Counted from the stretch's first letter, positions 51,770-61,898 are shown. The stretch: DNA of 64,000 nt from CAVQMC01 sp963713505 (GCA_963713505.1 CAVQMC010000025.1:62001-126000); one strand, 5' to 3'. Numbers and translations: made by a program. The notes: a model not told the origin generated them from the sequence alone.

Positions 51770-52025
51770 AATTGTCCCAATTTTAATTAATTTGAAATTG
51801 TTTACTTAAATAGAAGTGCAAAAAATGTTTGTTAAATATAGAAAAATATGTGTTACTTTCAATGAAAATTAGGTTGTAAATTTCATTAAATTCATATTAT
51901 TATTTTAAAAAATCACTTATTTTGAAGTTTATGCTTAAAACGATGTAATTTCCAATATTTTCCTATAAATTGAAATTCTTTTGATATTAAGGTATTTTTA
52001 AATTTGCTTTAAATGAAATTTCGCT

Positions 52026-54640
52026 ATGCAGCAAACTCCTTTAATGACTCAATATTATAAGGTGAAAAAAGAAAATCCCGATACGATTCTGCTTTTCCGT
52101 ATGGGTGACTTTTTTGAGACTTTTGAAGAAGATGCAAAAATTGCTTCAAAAGTTTTGGGAATCACTTTAACTAAAAGAGCTAACGGCGCTGCAGAAGATG
52201 TTCCGCTTGCAGGATTTCCTCATCATGCAATTGACAGTTATCTTCCAAAATTAGTTAGAGCCGGTTACAGAGTTGCTGTCTGCGAACAAGTTGAAAATCC
52301 GAAATTTGCAAAAGGAATTGTTAAAAGGGAGGTTGTAGAAGTAGTTACTCCGGGAGTAACTTTATCCGATAAACTTTTAGATCATAAAAAGAATAATTAT
52401 TTATTAGCTGTTTATTTAAAAGATGAAACGGCTGGAGTTTCGTTCTGCGATATTTCCACCGGAGAATATTTTTTATATGAAATTCCATTTAATCAATTAA
52501 CTCAGCAGATTGAAAGTATTTCGCCTTCCGAAGTTCTGGTTCAGAAAAAAGATAAAGAGAAACTGACAGAACTAATTCACAAAATTAACCCTGATATTAG
52601 AATTACTAAACTGGATGATTGGATTTTCAATTTTGAATATTCCAAAGATCTTATGTTGATGCAGTTTAAAACTGTAAATTTAAAAGGATTTGGAATTGAT
52701 AAGTTTTATCATGGAGTAATTGCAGGCGGAGCCGTTCTTAATTATCTGCAGGAAACTCAAAAAGTTAATCTTTCTCATTTGAATAAAGTTTCGGTTTATA
52801 ATCCTTCCGAATATATGGCATTGGATTATTCTACAAAAAGAAATTTAGAAATAACTTTTTCAATGGCAGACGGCGGAAGAGAAGGTTCATTAATTTCCAT
52901 TCTTGATAAAACCGAAACTGCAATGGGAGGAAGGCTTTTAAAGAAATGGATTTCTGCTCCATTAAGAAAATTAGAACCGATTATTAAAAGACAGGAAAGT
53001 GTTGAAGAACTTTTCAAAAATAAAACCTTAAGAAAAAATTTAATTAACGAATTAAAAGAAATAGGTGATCTCGAAAGACTCGTTTCAAAAGTCTGCACGG
53101 GAAGAGCAAATCCCAGAGAAATTGTCGCACTAAAAACTTCAATGAAAAAAATTCCTGCAATTAAAAATCTTTTAAGCGAAGCTGAGTACGGTACATTAAA
53201 ACAACTTGGTGAAAATCTATTATCACTAGAAAAGTTAGTTGAAAAAATTCAGAATTCTATTGTTGATTCTCCGCCTCTAAATATTTCGGACGGGGGAGTT
53301 ATTAAAAACGGTTTTAGTCCTGAACTTGATGAATTAAGAGATGTTTCACTGCACAGCAAGGATTGGATTGCAAATCTGCAAAAAACAGAAAGAGAAAAAA
53401 CCGGGATATCTTCTTTAAAAGTAAATTTTAATAAAGTTTTCGGATATTATATTGAAATCAGCAACGCTCATAAAGAAAAAGTTCCGGAAAATTATATAAG
53501 AAAACAAACACTTGTAAATTCAGAAAGATATATTACTCCCGAATTAAAAACTTATGAAGATAAAATTCTTAATGCAGAAGAAAAAATTTACGATCTGGAA
53601 TCACAGTTATTTAATGAAATAAGATTAACAGTTGCAAATGATGCGGAAGGAATTCAGCAGAATGCAAGATTAATTGGTATGCTGGATTGCTTAATTTCTT
53701 TTTCAGAATGTGCGGAACAGTATCATTATATAAAACCTGAATTAAGTGATGATGATATTTTAGAAATTAACGAAGGAAGACATCCTGTTGTTGAAAGAAT
53801 ACTTCCGCCCGGAGAAAAATTTACTTCAAATAACTGCAAGTTAGATAATCAGGAAAATCAAATAATTATTTTAACCGGGCCGAACATGGCCGGAAAATCT
53901 GTTTATTTAAGACAGATCGGATTGATTGTACTTTTAGCTCAAATTGGTTCTTTTGTTCCCGCAAAGAAGCACATATTGGTTTGGTTGATAGAATTTTTAC
54001 TCGAGTCGGAGCTAGTGATAATATTGCAGCCGGCGAAAGTACTTTTTTGGTGGAAATGATGGAAGCTGCAAATATTTTAAATAATGCTTCTTCAAAAAGC
54101 TTAATTTTATTGGATGAAATCGGACGCGGAACCAGCACTTTTGACGGTATTTCAATTGCCTGGGCAATTACCGAGTATCTGCATGAAAATCCCGAGATTC
54201 GAGCTAAAACTTTATTTGCAACTCATTACCATGAACTTAATGAAATGTCGGAAATTTTTCCGAGGATCAAAAATTACAAAGTTGAAGTAAGGGAGTACGA
54301 CGACAAAGTAATTTTTCTTCATAAAGTTAGTTCCGGAAGAGCAGATCATAGTTACGGAATTCAGGTTGCACAAATGGCCGGGCTTCCGCTGTTTATTACA
54401 AATCGTGCTAAAGAAGTTCTGCAGAATTTGGAAAGTAAAGAATTAACTCCTTATGAAATTAAAAAAGAAAAATTGAAAAAACTTCAATCGGAAAATGATA
54501 ACCAGATTAGTTTATTTGAATTTAAAGATGATAAGATAAGGGATGAAATTAAAGGACTTCAATTGGATAATCTTACTCCTCTTGAAGCACTTAACAAATT
54601 GAATGAGCTAAAAAAGAAAGTAAAAAGTGATGCAGATTAA
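52026..54640 (+). CDS. mutS: DNA mismatch repair protein MutS (frameshifted)
   Basis: N-terminal mismatch-recognition domain with FRMGDFFETF (Phe-x-Glu motif), lever and clamp domains, and ATPase with GPNMAGKSVYLRQ (Walker A) and LLDEIGRGTSTFDG (Walker B). The frame breaks at about 53964-53969: the coding strand has AAGAAGCAC where one A more gives PAKKAHIGLVDRIFTRVGA, exactly the expected sequence. Joined length of about 871 residues is normal. MutS starts methyl-independent mismatch repair. Confidence 0.96.
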
Positions 54641-55262
54641 TATTAAAAATGGTTTGAAATATATAATTTTATTGTTGTCAATTTTATTTCTTTATTCATG
54701 CGGGAAAAATTATACTCCCGAGCAGAAAGAATATATAAATAGAATTGAGAAGGAAAGAAAAGAAAAAGATGATTACATGAAGAACGATCCTAATTCGCCT
54801 TTTAATTATGATCCGGATGCACATTTTGAACCTCTGAAATATTTTCCTGTAAACCCGGATTTTGTATTTAAAAGTAAACTATATCTGTATGATAATCAGG
54901 ATACAATAAAAGTTTACGGAACAAAAGGTGAAGAAAGAAAAGCTTTAAGATATGGTTATGTAAAGTTCGATTATAAAAATAAAGATTACAAAGTAAATGT
55001 TTATAAAGGATTTGCTAAATCCGGAGAAACATATTACAGCATCTGGTTCACAGATCAGACAACCGGTAAAGAAACATACGGAGTCGGCAGATATTTAGAT
55101 TTTGAACTGAATCCCGATTCTGATTATGTTTATACAATAGATTTTAATACGGCTTACAGTCCTTATTGTTCTTACAGTAAAAAATATTCGTGTGCAATTC
55201 CAACTAAGGAAGATCATTTAGATTTGGCAATCGAAGCCGGTGAGAAAAATTTTCATAATTAA
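54630..55262 (+). CDS. DUF1684-family lipoprotein
   Basis: 210 residues from ATG 54630 (a GTG codon is just before it). Overlaps the end of mutS by 11 bp. Lipobox YSCG. The C-terminal half has the DUF1684 pattern: GVGRYLDFEL, DFNTAYSPYCSY and CAIPTKEDHLDLAIEAGEK. Function unknown; family members are small outer-membrane or periplasmic proteins in Bacteroidota. Confidence 0.82.
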   Translation: MQINIKNGLKYIILLLSILFLYSCGKNYTPEQKEYINRIEKERKEKDDYMKNDPNSPFNYDPDAHFEPLKYFPVNPDFVFKSKLYLYDNQDTIKVYGTKGEERKALRYGYVKFDYKNKDYKVNVYKGFAKSGETYYSIWFTDQTTGKETYGVGRYLDFELNPDSDYVYTIDFNTAYSPYCSYSKKYSCAIPTKEDHLDLAIEAGEKNFHN

Positions 55263-55279
55263 TATACTGCGGAGAATTT

Positions 55280-56296
55280 GTGCTAGTTGTTCTTGAAAAA
55301 AATATTTCGGATAATAAATTAGAAAATGTAATCAGTCATTTGGAAAATTTCGGATTTTCCGTTCATAGATCCACAGGAGATGAAAGAATTGTTCTGGGTG
55401 CAGTCGGTGCAACAGATAGTTTTGATACAAGAAAAATAAGTATTCTCGATGGCGTGCAGGATGTTTTTAGAATTACCGAACCTTTTAAACTTGCCAGCCG
55501 TACTTTGAAAAAAGAAAATACTGTGGTTAAAGTTAAAGATGTAGAAATCGGCGGTGATGAAATAGTAGTTATGGCAGGGCCATGTGCAGTTGAAAATGAA
55601 AATCAAGTAAATACAATTGCTGAGATTGTTTCAAAAGCCGGAGCAAAAATATTACGCGGCGGGGCTTTCAAACCGAGGACTTCTCCATATTCTTTTCAAG
55701 GTTTAGGTGAAGAAGGATTAAAACTTTTACGACATGCAGCCGATAATTATAATCTGCTTGTAGTAACAGAAGTTATGGAATCTAATCAAATTGATTTGGT
55801 TGGAAAGTATACAGATATTTTTCAAGTAGGGTCCAGAAATATGCAGAACTTTCCATTACTTAATGAATTAGGAAAATCCGATAAACCGGTTTTCATTAAA
55901 AGAGGAATGGCGGCAACAATTGACGATTGGCTGATGTCGGCGGAGTATGTTTTAGCAAACGGAAATCCAAATGTAATTTTATGCGAAAGGGGAATAAGAT
56001 CAATTGAACAATACACAAGAAATACTTTTGATATAGCTGCATTTCCTGTTGTAAAAGAAAAAAGTCATTTGCCTGTTATTGCAGATCCTTCCCATGCAAT
56101 TGGCTACAGAAATAAAATTATTCCAATGGCTTTAGCCGCAATTTCTGCAGGAGCAGATGGTTTAATGATAGAAGTTCATCACGATCCGGAAAATGCACTT
56201 TCAGATGGACCACAGGCTTTATTACCGGATCAGTTCAAAGATTTGATGAGGCAAGTTAAATTAATTGCAGAAGTTGTCGGCAGAAAAGTTTTATAA
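55280..56296 (+). CDS. aroF: 3-deoxy-7-phosphoheptulonate synthase (type I-beta DAHP synthase)
   Basis: 338 residues from a GTG start with GGAG 8-11 bases upstream. Ferredoxin-like regulatory domain (1-70), then the barrel with AGPCAVENENQV, GGAFKPRTSPYSFQGLG, ADPSHAIGYR and IEVHHDPENALSDG. It makes DAHP from PEP and erythrose 4-phosphate, the first step to aromatic amino acids. Intact and of normal length. Follows the lipoprotein gene by 17 bp. Confidence 0.95.
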   Translation: MLVVLEKNISDNKLENVISHLENFGFSVHRSTGDERIVLGAVGATDSFDTRKISILDGVQDVFRITEPFKLASRTLKKENTVVKVKDVEIGGDEIVVMAGPCAVENENQVNTIAEIVSKAGAKILRGGAFKPRTSPYSFQGLGEEGLKLLRHAADNYNLLVVTEVMESNQIDLVGKYTDIFQVGSRNMQNFPLLNELGKSDKPVFIKRGMAATIDDWLMSAEYVLANGNPNVILCERGIRSIEQYTRNTFDIAAFPVVKEKSHLPVIADPSHAIGYRNKIIPMALAAISAGADGLMIEVHHDPENALSDGPQALLPDQFKDLMRQVKLIAEVVGRKVL

Positions 56297-56409
56297 TTAT
56301 TTTTAGTTTAATTATTAGTACAAAACCTAAATGAACAAAATTCAATAATAAAGATTGAAAAAACTACAGACTACTAACCACGAACTACTATACCACTAAC
56401 GATTAACAA

Positions 56410-57912
56410 TTATTTCCAGTCCGGCATTATCCCATTATCAGTCAATTTAGTTCGGTTTTCTCCATTAGAATCCATAATCCAAAGATTAAGGGGAGAATTT
56501 CCGTCATTTGTCCCATTACTGAAAATTATTTTTGATCCGTCAGGAGAAAAACGCGGATAAAGATCGTTCGTTCCGTCCGGCTTATCAAAAGAAACATCAA
56601 CTGTATCGCTATTATCTGTATTTATTATAAAAATATGAGCGTTCAATTGTCTTCCGCTTTGACTTTGGTAACCGGAAACATCATGTGTATATAAAACTTG
56701 TTCACCGTTGATGGAAAAAGACGGGCTAGCAGTTATTCCGGGCTGGTTATCTACAAGCAATGTCATATTGGTTCCATTGGTGTTCATCAAATAAATTTCA
56801 GAGTCGTAAATATTTGAGCCTATTGTTAAAGCAGCAATTTTGTCGCCTTGAGGTGAATATTCGCATTCTCTGAAATTTCTATTGGCTGGTGCAGTTGCAA
56901 TTGTTGTAAGTCCGCTTCCATTAACATTTATTGAGTAGATTTTATCATTATTCGGATAAATAAATTTTCCTGCATCCGGCGACCATGCGAAACCGATTCC
57001 GTTGTTATTCATTCCGCTAATCGGGATAGTTGTAACTCTATAGTTATTGGAACCATCTGTGTTCATTGTGTAAATTTGCATATCTCCAAGCTGATCGGTT
57101 ATATATGCAATTTTATTTTTTCTGGGACTTATTCTCGGCCACCAATCTTTATAATTATTATTTGTTAATCTAATTGGGTTTTCAGAACTAGTATCGCTTA
57201 TAGAATAAATTTCATAATTTCCATCTTGGTTTGAAGAATAAACGATTGGATAGTTTGGGAATGCTTTTGTTTTAAAACTCCAAATATTGCCGTTTGTAGA
57301 TTTTCCGGCAGTATCTTTTGCTACGACCTGCCAAAAATAAGTTGTGTAATAATCTAAATCAGTAACTTCTAAAGAAGTATCGGCATAATTAGAAGCAATT
57401 TTATTTTGAACCGTTGAATTTGATTTATATAAATAAACATCGAAAATTAATGAGTCTCCTAAATCAGGATCAGTTGCCGACCATGCTAAAGTCAATGAAA
57501 CCGGCAGATTATCTGCAGTATTAACAGGGCTCGGGTCTGCAGGTAAATTCGGCGGTTGATTTGATGAAGTATCTTTGGCCAAAAATATTGTTGCTTCAGT
57601 TGTTGAATTTTCTGTAACCGATACACTTACAGTTGTTTTAATAAAACCGCTTTTACTTACTGAAATTGTATAATCACCAACAGGAATATCTGAAAATGAA
57701 AATTTACCGCTGCTGCTTGTTACAATTGCACTTGTCGGCGGACTAGTAGTGATACTTGCACCGGAAACCGCATGCGAATCAGATGACTGAAGAACAGTTC
57801 CAGTAATTGAACCTGTAAGAGTCGGTTCAATTGTATTTTCTTTACATGAGTAAAAAGCTAATAAAAAAATAAATGCTATTAGTATCTTGATAAAACTATA
57901 TCTTGAGCTCAT
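56410..57912 (-). CDS. Lipoprotein with carboxypeptidase-regulatory-like, Fn3-like and PD40 propeller domains
   Basis: 500 residues with lipobox FYSC (Cys23). Residues about 32-110 form a CarboxypepD_reg-like domain (GSITGTVLQSSDSHAVSGAS), about 118-220 an Fn3-type domain (TLAWSATDPDLGDSLIFDVY), and 220-500 a PD40 propeller (QIYTMNTDGSN, SPDGSKIIFSNG). Last gene of the curli cluster, 43 bp after the CsgH-like gene. It may anchor or guide surface material; the curli link is by position only. Confidence 0.8.
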   Translation of the reverse strand: MSSRYSFIKILIAFIFLLAFYSCKENTIEPTLTGSITGTVLQSSDSHAVSGASITTSPPTSAIVTSSSGKFSFSDIPVGDYTISVSKSGFIKTTVSVSVTENSTTEATIFLAKDTSSNQPPNLPADPSPVNTADNLPVSLTLAWSATDPDLGDSLIFDVYLYKSNSTVQNKIASNYADTSLEVTDLDYYTTYFWQVVAKDTAGKSTNGNIWSFKTKAFPNYPIVYSSNQDGNYEIYSISDTSSENPIRLTNNNYKDWWPRISPRKNKIAYITDQLGDMQIYTMNTDGSNNYRVTTIPISGMNNNGIGFAWSPDAGKFIYPNNDKIYSINVNGSGLTTIATAPANRNFRECEYSPQGDKIAALTIGSNIYDSEIYLMNTNGTNMTLLVDNQPGITASPSFSINGEQVLYTHDVSGYQSQSGRQLNAHIFIINTDNSDTVDVSFDKPDGTNDLYPRFSPDGSKIIFSNGTNDGNSPLNLWIMDSNGENRTKLTDNGIMPDWK

Positions 57913-57955
57913 ACGATGTTTTCCCTATAAAATAGAACTTAATGCTTTTGGTATT

Positions 57956-58336
57956 TTATGTTTTATAGAATAAACTTTTTTCTGCAATCTTTTTTCCGTT
58001 TTCATAAATAAGTAATTTAATATTACATTTTAATCCCGGTTCAAGGCTTACTTTTGAGGTTGATAGTATTTTTGTCTCACCTTTTTTTACTTCGGCTTTT
58101 CCCGATTGATTTATATTTGAATTTCCCGATCTGCTTATTTTTTCAACTTGTAATTTATATTCAACATTTTTCTTTTCATTATAAATATTTTTGAATTCGG
58201 CTTTAATGATTAATTCATTATCGATTTTTTCCGTTTTAATTAAAGCAGAATCATTTTCTTCTTTTGTCTGAAAATTGGAAAATCCATAAGACAAAAAACA
58301 AACCAGAATTAAAATAGATATAAAAAATTTTTGCAT
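57956..58336 (-). CDS. CsgH/CsgC-like curli chaperone candidate
   Basis: I choose the Met eight codons into the frame (base 58336), giving 126 residues with a clean signal peptide (MQKFFISILILVCFLSYGFS). The mature part resembles the CsgH/CsgC fold: a beta strand YKLQVEKISRSGNSNINQSGKAEV followed by a hydrophilic turn and KILSTSKVSLEPG. Those proteins bind curlin and hold it soluble in the periplasm. No Cys pair like CsgC is seen, so CsgH is the closer relative. Located directly after the curlin genes. Confidence 0.65.
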   Translation of the reverse strand: MQKFFISILILVCFLSYGFSNFQTKEENDSALIKTEKIDNELIIKAEFKNIYNEKKNVEYKLQVEKISRSGNSNINQSGKAEVKKGETKILSTSKVSLEPGLKCNIKLLIYENGKKIAEKSLFYKT

Positions 58337-58424
58337 AATATTTTGAACCAAAAGCATAAATTATTTATCGGCATTTGGTCTTAATCTTTTTAATAAAATT
58401 CAAAATCTTTTAGAACAAATCCCG

Positions 58425-58453
58425 CGTCCCCTGTCTTAAATATACAGGGGACG
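58425..58453. terminator. Hairpin between the csgB-like gene and the CsgH-like gene
   Basis: Perfect 10-bp stem CGTCCCCTGT/ACAGGGGACG, extendable by three more G-C pairs past a one-base bulge. It has no strong T-run on the minus strand; it may slow transcription or protect the curlin mRNA end. Confidence 0.55.
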
Positions 58454-58493
58454 GGGAAAAATTATCCATAAGTTTAGAGAATAAAGAAAAACA

Positions 58494-59051
58494 TTACTTA
58501 TAGATATTACTGTTTATAATTATCAGTCTCATTCCGTTTCCGGTCTGAGTTATTTTCATTGGTCTTGAAAGCTGATTGTTCTCAACCTGGCTTAAATAAT
58601 TTCCGTTGCCGTTTTGAGTAATTTCGTAACTAAGTGCATTTCCTATTAAATCATGACTTACAAAGTTACTATTGCCGTTTTGGGTAACAGACGAGTAATT
58701 ATCATTTCCGGTAATTGTAATATCGGATTGATTACTCCTACCATTCTGGCTGGTATTTGACTCATTACCGCTGCCGGTCTGGTTAATTGAAGCCTGATTG
58801 CTGTTTCCGTTCTGAACAATTTCAGCAATATTATTAGAGTTAATTAATCCTGTTCCAACTTGATTTATGAAAGCTTCATTACTGTTGCCATGCTGCTGAA
58901 CTACAGCTTTATTATTAAATTCAGCCTCATTCATTTGCTTTTGAAGCTTAGTACTTTCAAGCTGATTAAGGATCTTATCTTCCGTTTCCTTTGTCTGACC
59001 AAATAAAACCAACTGAAACGAAACAAATATGGATAATAATATTATTTTCAT
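58494..59051 (-). CDS. Curlin-repeat protein, CsgB-like minor curlin
   Basis: 185 residues with a signal peptide ending near LFGQ. It has about eight imperfect curlin repeats (INQVG, IVQNG, INQTG, SQNG, VTQNG and others), each with the Gln-Asn-Gly pattern. An N-terminal charged segment and a basic, non-repeat C-terminal tail (RPMKITQTGNGMRLIIINSNIYK) differ from the other curlin. A nucleator (CsgB) often has such a tail, so this is my assignment; role not proven. Confidence 0.72.
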   Translation of the reverse strand: MKIILLSIFVSFQLVLFGQTKETEDKILNQLESTKLQKQMNEAEFNNKAVVQQHGNSNEAFINQVGTGLINSNNIAEIVQNGNSNQASINQTGSGNESNTSQNGRSNQSDITITGNDNYSSVTQNGNSNFVSHDLIGNALSYEITQNGNGNYLSQVENNQLSRPMKITQTGNGMRLIIINSNIYK

Positions 59052-59074
59052 TTTATTATCACTTTTTTAATATT

Positions 59075-59103
59075 CCCACATTACTTTTGTCAAGTAATGT
59101 GGG
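59075..59103. terminator. Hairpin between the two curlin genes
   Basis: Perfect 12-bp stem CCCACATTACTT/AAGTAATGTGGG with a 5-base loop and flanking A/T bases, in the 104-bp gap between curlin genes. Likely a partial terminator or RNA-stabilising structure that sets the curlin ratio. Confidence 0.65.
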
Positions 59104-59155
59104 GGAAAATCAATAAATAATTTTAATTATTTATATTTCTAAGAATTAATATTTT

Positions 59156-60154
59156 TCAATGTTGGTTAATATTTGCCGTATTTCCATTACCAACTGATTG
59201 ATTAATTGTGCCGATATTATTGTTATTTAACTGATTAATATTAGCAACATTATTATCGGTAGTTACTGTAATGTTTGCTGTATTATAATCACCAGTTTGA
59301 TTTGAAGTGGCTAAGTTTCCACTACCATTTAAATTAATATTAGCTTCATTATATTGACCTGTTTGATTTTGAGATGCATTGTTATTATCACCTGTAATAT
59401 TCATATAAGCATCATTTCTTCCACTAATAGAATAAACTGAATACATTTGATACTGAGATGTAGTATTTCCATCTCCATTAACATAAGTATGAGCTATTCC
59501 ACCTTGCTGATTCTGATACTGATTTGATACGTTATTGTCTCCAACTTGTGTAGCTTCTAATGTTGATCCATAACCGCCAATGCTATTTTGATTTGCAATA
59601 TTGATATTACCATTTTGATTTACTGTCATCTGTTTAATTCCAGCTGAACCAAAACTTGGAGAGGTTGTCTGTGAAGATAGGTTATTATCTCCAACCTGTG
59701 ACATCCAGACTCCCGATGAATGTCCGGACATTTCACTATAAGATGTAGCAATATTTTGTGAACCTGAATTTGAACTTCCTTCTTGATAAATTGTTCCTGT
59801 ATTTCTATTTCCAGTCATATTAATTGAAGCATTATTTGATTCACCATTTTGTGTAATGAATGCACCATCTTGCCAATCGCCTGCATAACCGGCTTGATGA
59901 TTATTGGTTACCGGTGCTCCATCTGAACCTTGGTTAATATTTGCAGTATTAGATCCAACACCCAATTGATTAACAGCAGCAATATTAGATCCATATTGAT
60001 TTACATTTGCTAAATTATCACCGGTTGAACCAGTTTGATCGACATTAGCAGTATTTGTTGCACCAACTTGATTCACATGTGCTTCATTATCTTGTGCAAG
60101 CACATAACCACTCATAAAAATTACAGCTATAAATAAAGCCATTAACTTTTTCAT
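59156..60154 (-). CDS. csgA: Major curlin amyloid subunit, CsgA-like
   Basis: 332 residues with a signal peptide (cut near LAQ). The mature part has about fifteen to seventeen curlin repeats of the A-x-(I/V)-x-Q-x-G-x-x-N type (VNQVG, INQTG-like, MSQVGDNN, VNQNGNIN, ATQVGDNN). It is rich in Asn, Gln, Gly and Thr and poor in charged residues, so it should stack as a beta-solenoid amyloid at the cell surface. Twice the length of E. coli CsgA. Preceded by an exceptionally long leader (60155-60509). Confidence 0.88.
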   Translation of the reverse strand: MKKLMALFIAVIFMSGYVLAQDNEAHVNQVGATNTANVDQTGSTGDNLANVNQYGSNIAAVNQLGVGSNTANINQGSDGAPVTNNHQAGYAGDWQDGAFITQNGESNNASINMTGNRNTGTIYQEGSSNSGSQNIATSYSEMSGHSSGVWMSQVGDNNLSSQTTSPSFGSAGIKQMTVNQNGNINIANQNSIGGYGSTLEATQVGDNNVSNQYQNQQGGIAHTYVNGDGNTTSQYQMYSVYSISGRNDAYMNITGDNNNASQNQTGQYNEANINLNGSGNLATSNQTGDYNTANITVTTDNNVANINQLNNNNIGTINQSVGNGNTANINQH

Positions 60155-60509
60155 TAGAATTCTCCTAATTTGTTTTTGTTAAAAAAATACCCCTTACACA
60201 TTTTAATTGAGTTTTCCATAATTTTAGTATTAACTCAATACCTGCTCTAAGAACGGATAGGAGAACCTTTTTTAATATCATTTAATTTATTTTTTCAATA
60301 ATTTGACTACAGAAAATTAAATGTATTCGGCTGCGCCGGGGATTCACACCACTTTTTAGCACTTTATGTGTTAAAAAGTTTTCCTCTGGCGCCGCCTATA
60401 TGGTTCAAACTTTTTTCCGCCCTCACTATTTAAATTTACCTCTTTTTTATTTAGCCTAAGAACCCGCTAACCTCCTTCCAAATTTGTTATTATTGAATGA
60501 ATTTTTTAT
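60155..60509 (-). promoter_or_regulatory. Long structured leader between csgG and the curlin gene
   Basis: 355 bp without an ORF. The centre (60329-60396) folds as a nested hairpin. The outer stem GGCGGCGCC pairs with GGCGCAGCC with one mismatch. An internal loop AGAGGAAA/GGTGTGAATCCCC separates it from an inner stem of 12 pairs (60351-60362 with 60368-60379), formed best on the + strand. Other G+C-rich patches occur at 60458-60480 and 60241-60270. The G+C content is out of line with the surrounding sequence. It could be an attenuator or a ligand-binding RNA; I recognise no known class. Confidence 0.5.
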
Positions 60510-61887
60510 TTATCTTCCGAAATAGAAATTTATTCCAAAGAATGCATTATAATAATAGTCGTTATATTTTCCTTGACTCAAACCATCCAGGTCGTCAGTT
60601 AAAGAATAATTGACCATCATAGATAGATTGATTCCGATTTTATCATACAAAAATTCTACACCGGCTCCGCCTGCTGCAATCGGATACCAATTTTTTGTAA
60701 ACTTCAGCATATCCTTATCTTCCACTAGCATTTTTAATCCTCCGAAAATATAAGGCGAGAATCTATATTGCGGAAGCATATAAAAAATAGTATTAATCCC
60801 AAATTCATCTACAGTGGATTCATAATATTTTTTGTTTGCAAACATGCCTCTTCCAATATTAGCGGATAAAGAAAAATTATCTTCAAAATAATAATTGAAA
60901 TTAATCTGACCTGCTGTTCTTGTTACCGAATTCGGATAATCGCCTTCAAGTAATTGTCCGCCGTAATTTATTCCAACCGAATATTTTTTCCTTGGTTTAA
61001 TAAGATTTTGACCAAAGTCATCAGTGGAGACAATTTCTTTTTTCTCTTGTAAATAGTTTTTTATTTCAGGCGAGTTAACATCTGCTGGATCTTTTAATGT
61101 CCATAGATTATCAAAGATTCCTTCAATAACTAAACTTTGAACAGCTTTTTCAATTGCCTCAGTTACGCACATATCAACCGGTTCATTGTAGCTGTATCCG
61201 GTTTCTACCTCTAATAATCTTTGGTAATCTACAAATTTGTATAACCCTGCATCAATCATTTGGGAAAGTATTGTTTTTGTTGTGTAAACCGTTTTGAGAA
61301 TTCTTCCGCTTTGAGTTGAAATAGCTCTTAAATAAATTGTAACTCTATCCTGTCGATACTGACCTGATGCTCCAATGCCAAAATATTTAGCTCCGGAACC
61401 GCCGGTTAATACATTTGTATCATATGAAATAATTCCGCCTTCCAGTATAACTCCTGCAAAAAGCAGGGGAGGAAGCAGATCTTGATTGTTGTTATTGTTT
61501 GCTTCGTAATTTGCTCTGCTGGAGCGTATAATTTTTCTTTCATTTAAAAGATCTGATAATCCTTCTCTTTCAATCACGACAAACCAGCCGGAATCTTCCA
61601 GTGCTTTTAATAAAATTGAAGTAGCTCCCTGAGTTACAGCAGTTGAAAATGTAGAGCCGGTTGATGAAGCTTTATATTGTCCTGTTTGATCGCGAAATTT
61701 ATAAACAGCAGCAACAATTTTTTCTTTCGGTGCAGGCAGTGAAGTTAATTCTTTAGTGAATTTTGTATTAAAACCCAAAGTTGCATCTTCGGTTTTAAGC
61801 GGAGTGAAATAATTAGCACATCCTAAAAATTCAAATGAAAGGCCGATAAATAAAATAATTTTAATCAGTTAAAAAGGATTTTTTCAT
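60510..61887 (-). CDS. csgG: Curli secretion channel CsgG with C-terminal beta-barrel (frameshifted start)
   Basis: Lipoprotein secretion pore of the outer membrane. The ATG at 61887 begins MKKSF, but the frame stops at once. Removing one base near 61864-61870 joins it to GLSFEFLGCANYF, a normal lipobox. The CsgG core runs from KEKIVAAVYKFRDQTGQYK to VQSLVIEGI (VAAVYKFRDQTG near the start is diagnostic). After a linker, an additional barrel-like region of about 145 residues ends with INFYFGR. E. coli CsgG lacks it. Eleven bp after csgF. Confidence 0.9.
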
Positions 61888-61898
61888 ATTAACTTTTT

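Noticed and set aside
52026..54640. Two separate mutS genes
   Set aside because: The frames overlap inside the ATPase core; one missing A restores the expected PAKKAHIGLVDRIF sequence. One gene, broken.
58494..60154. CRISPR or tandem DNA repeats
   Set aside because: The repeats are imperfect coding repeats of curlin with no identical units or spacers.
60329..60396. Cobalamin or cyclic-di-GMP riboswitch
   Set aside because: GGTGTGAATCC and GGAAA bits recall cobalamin elements, but the conserved B12-box order and the GEMM core are absent. Left as an unknown structured leader.
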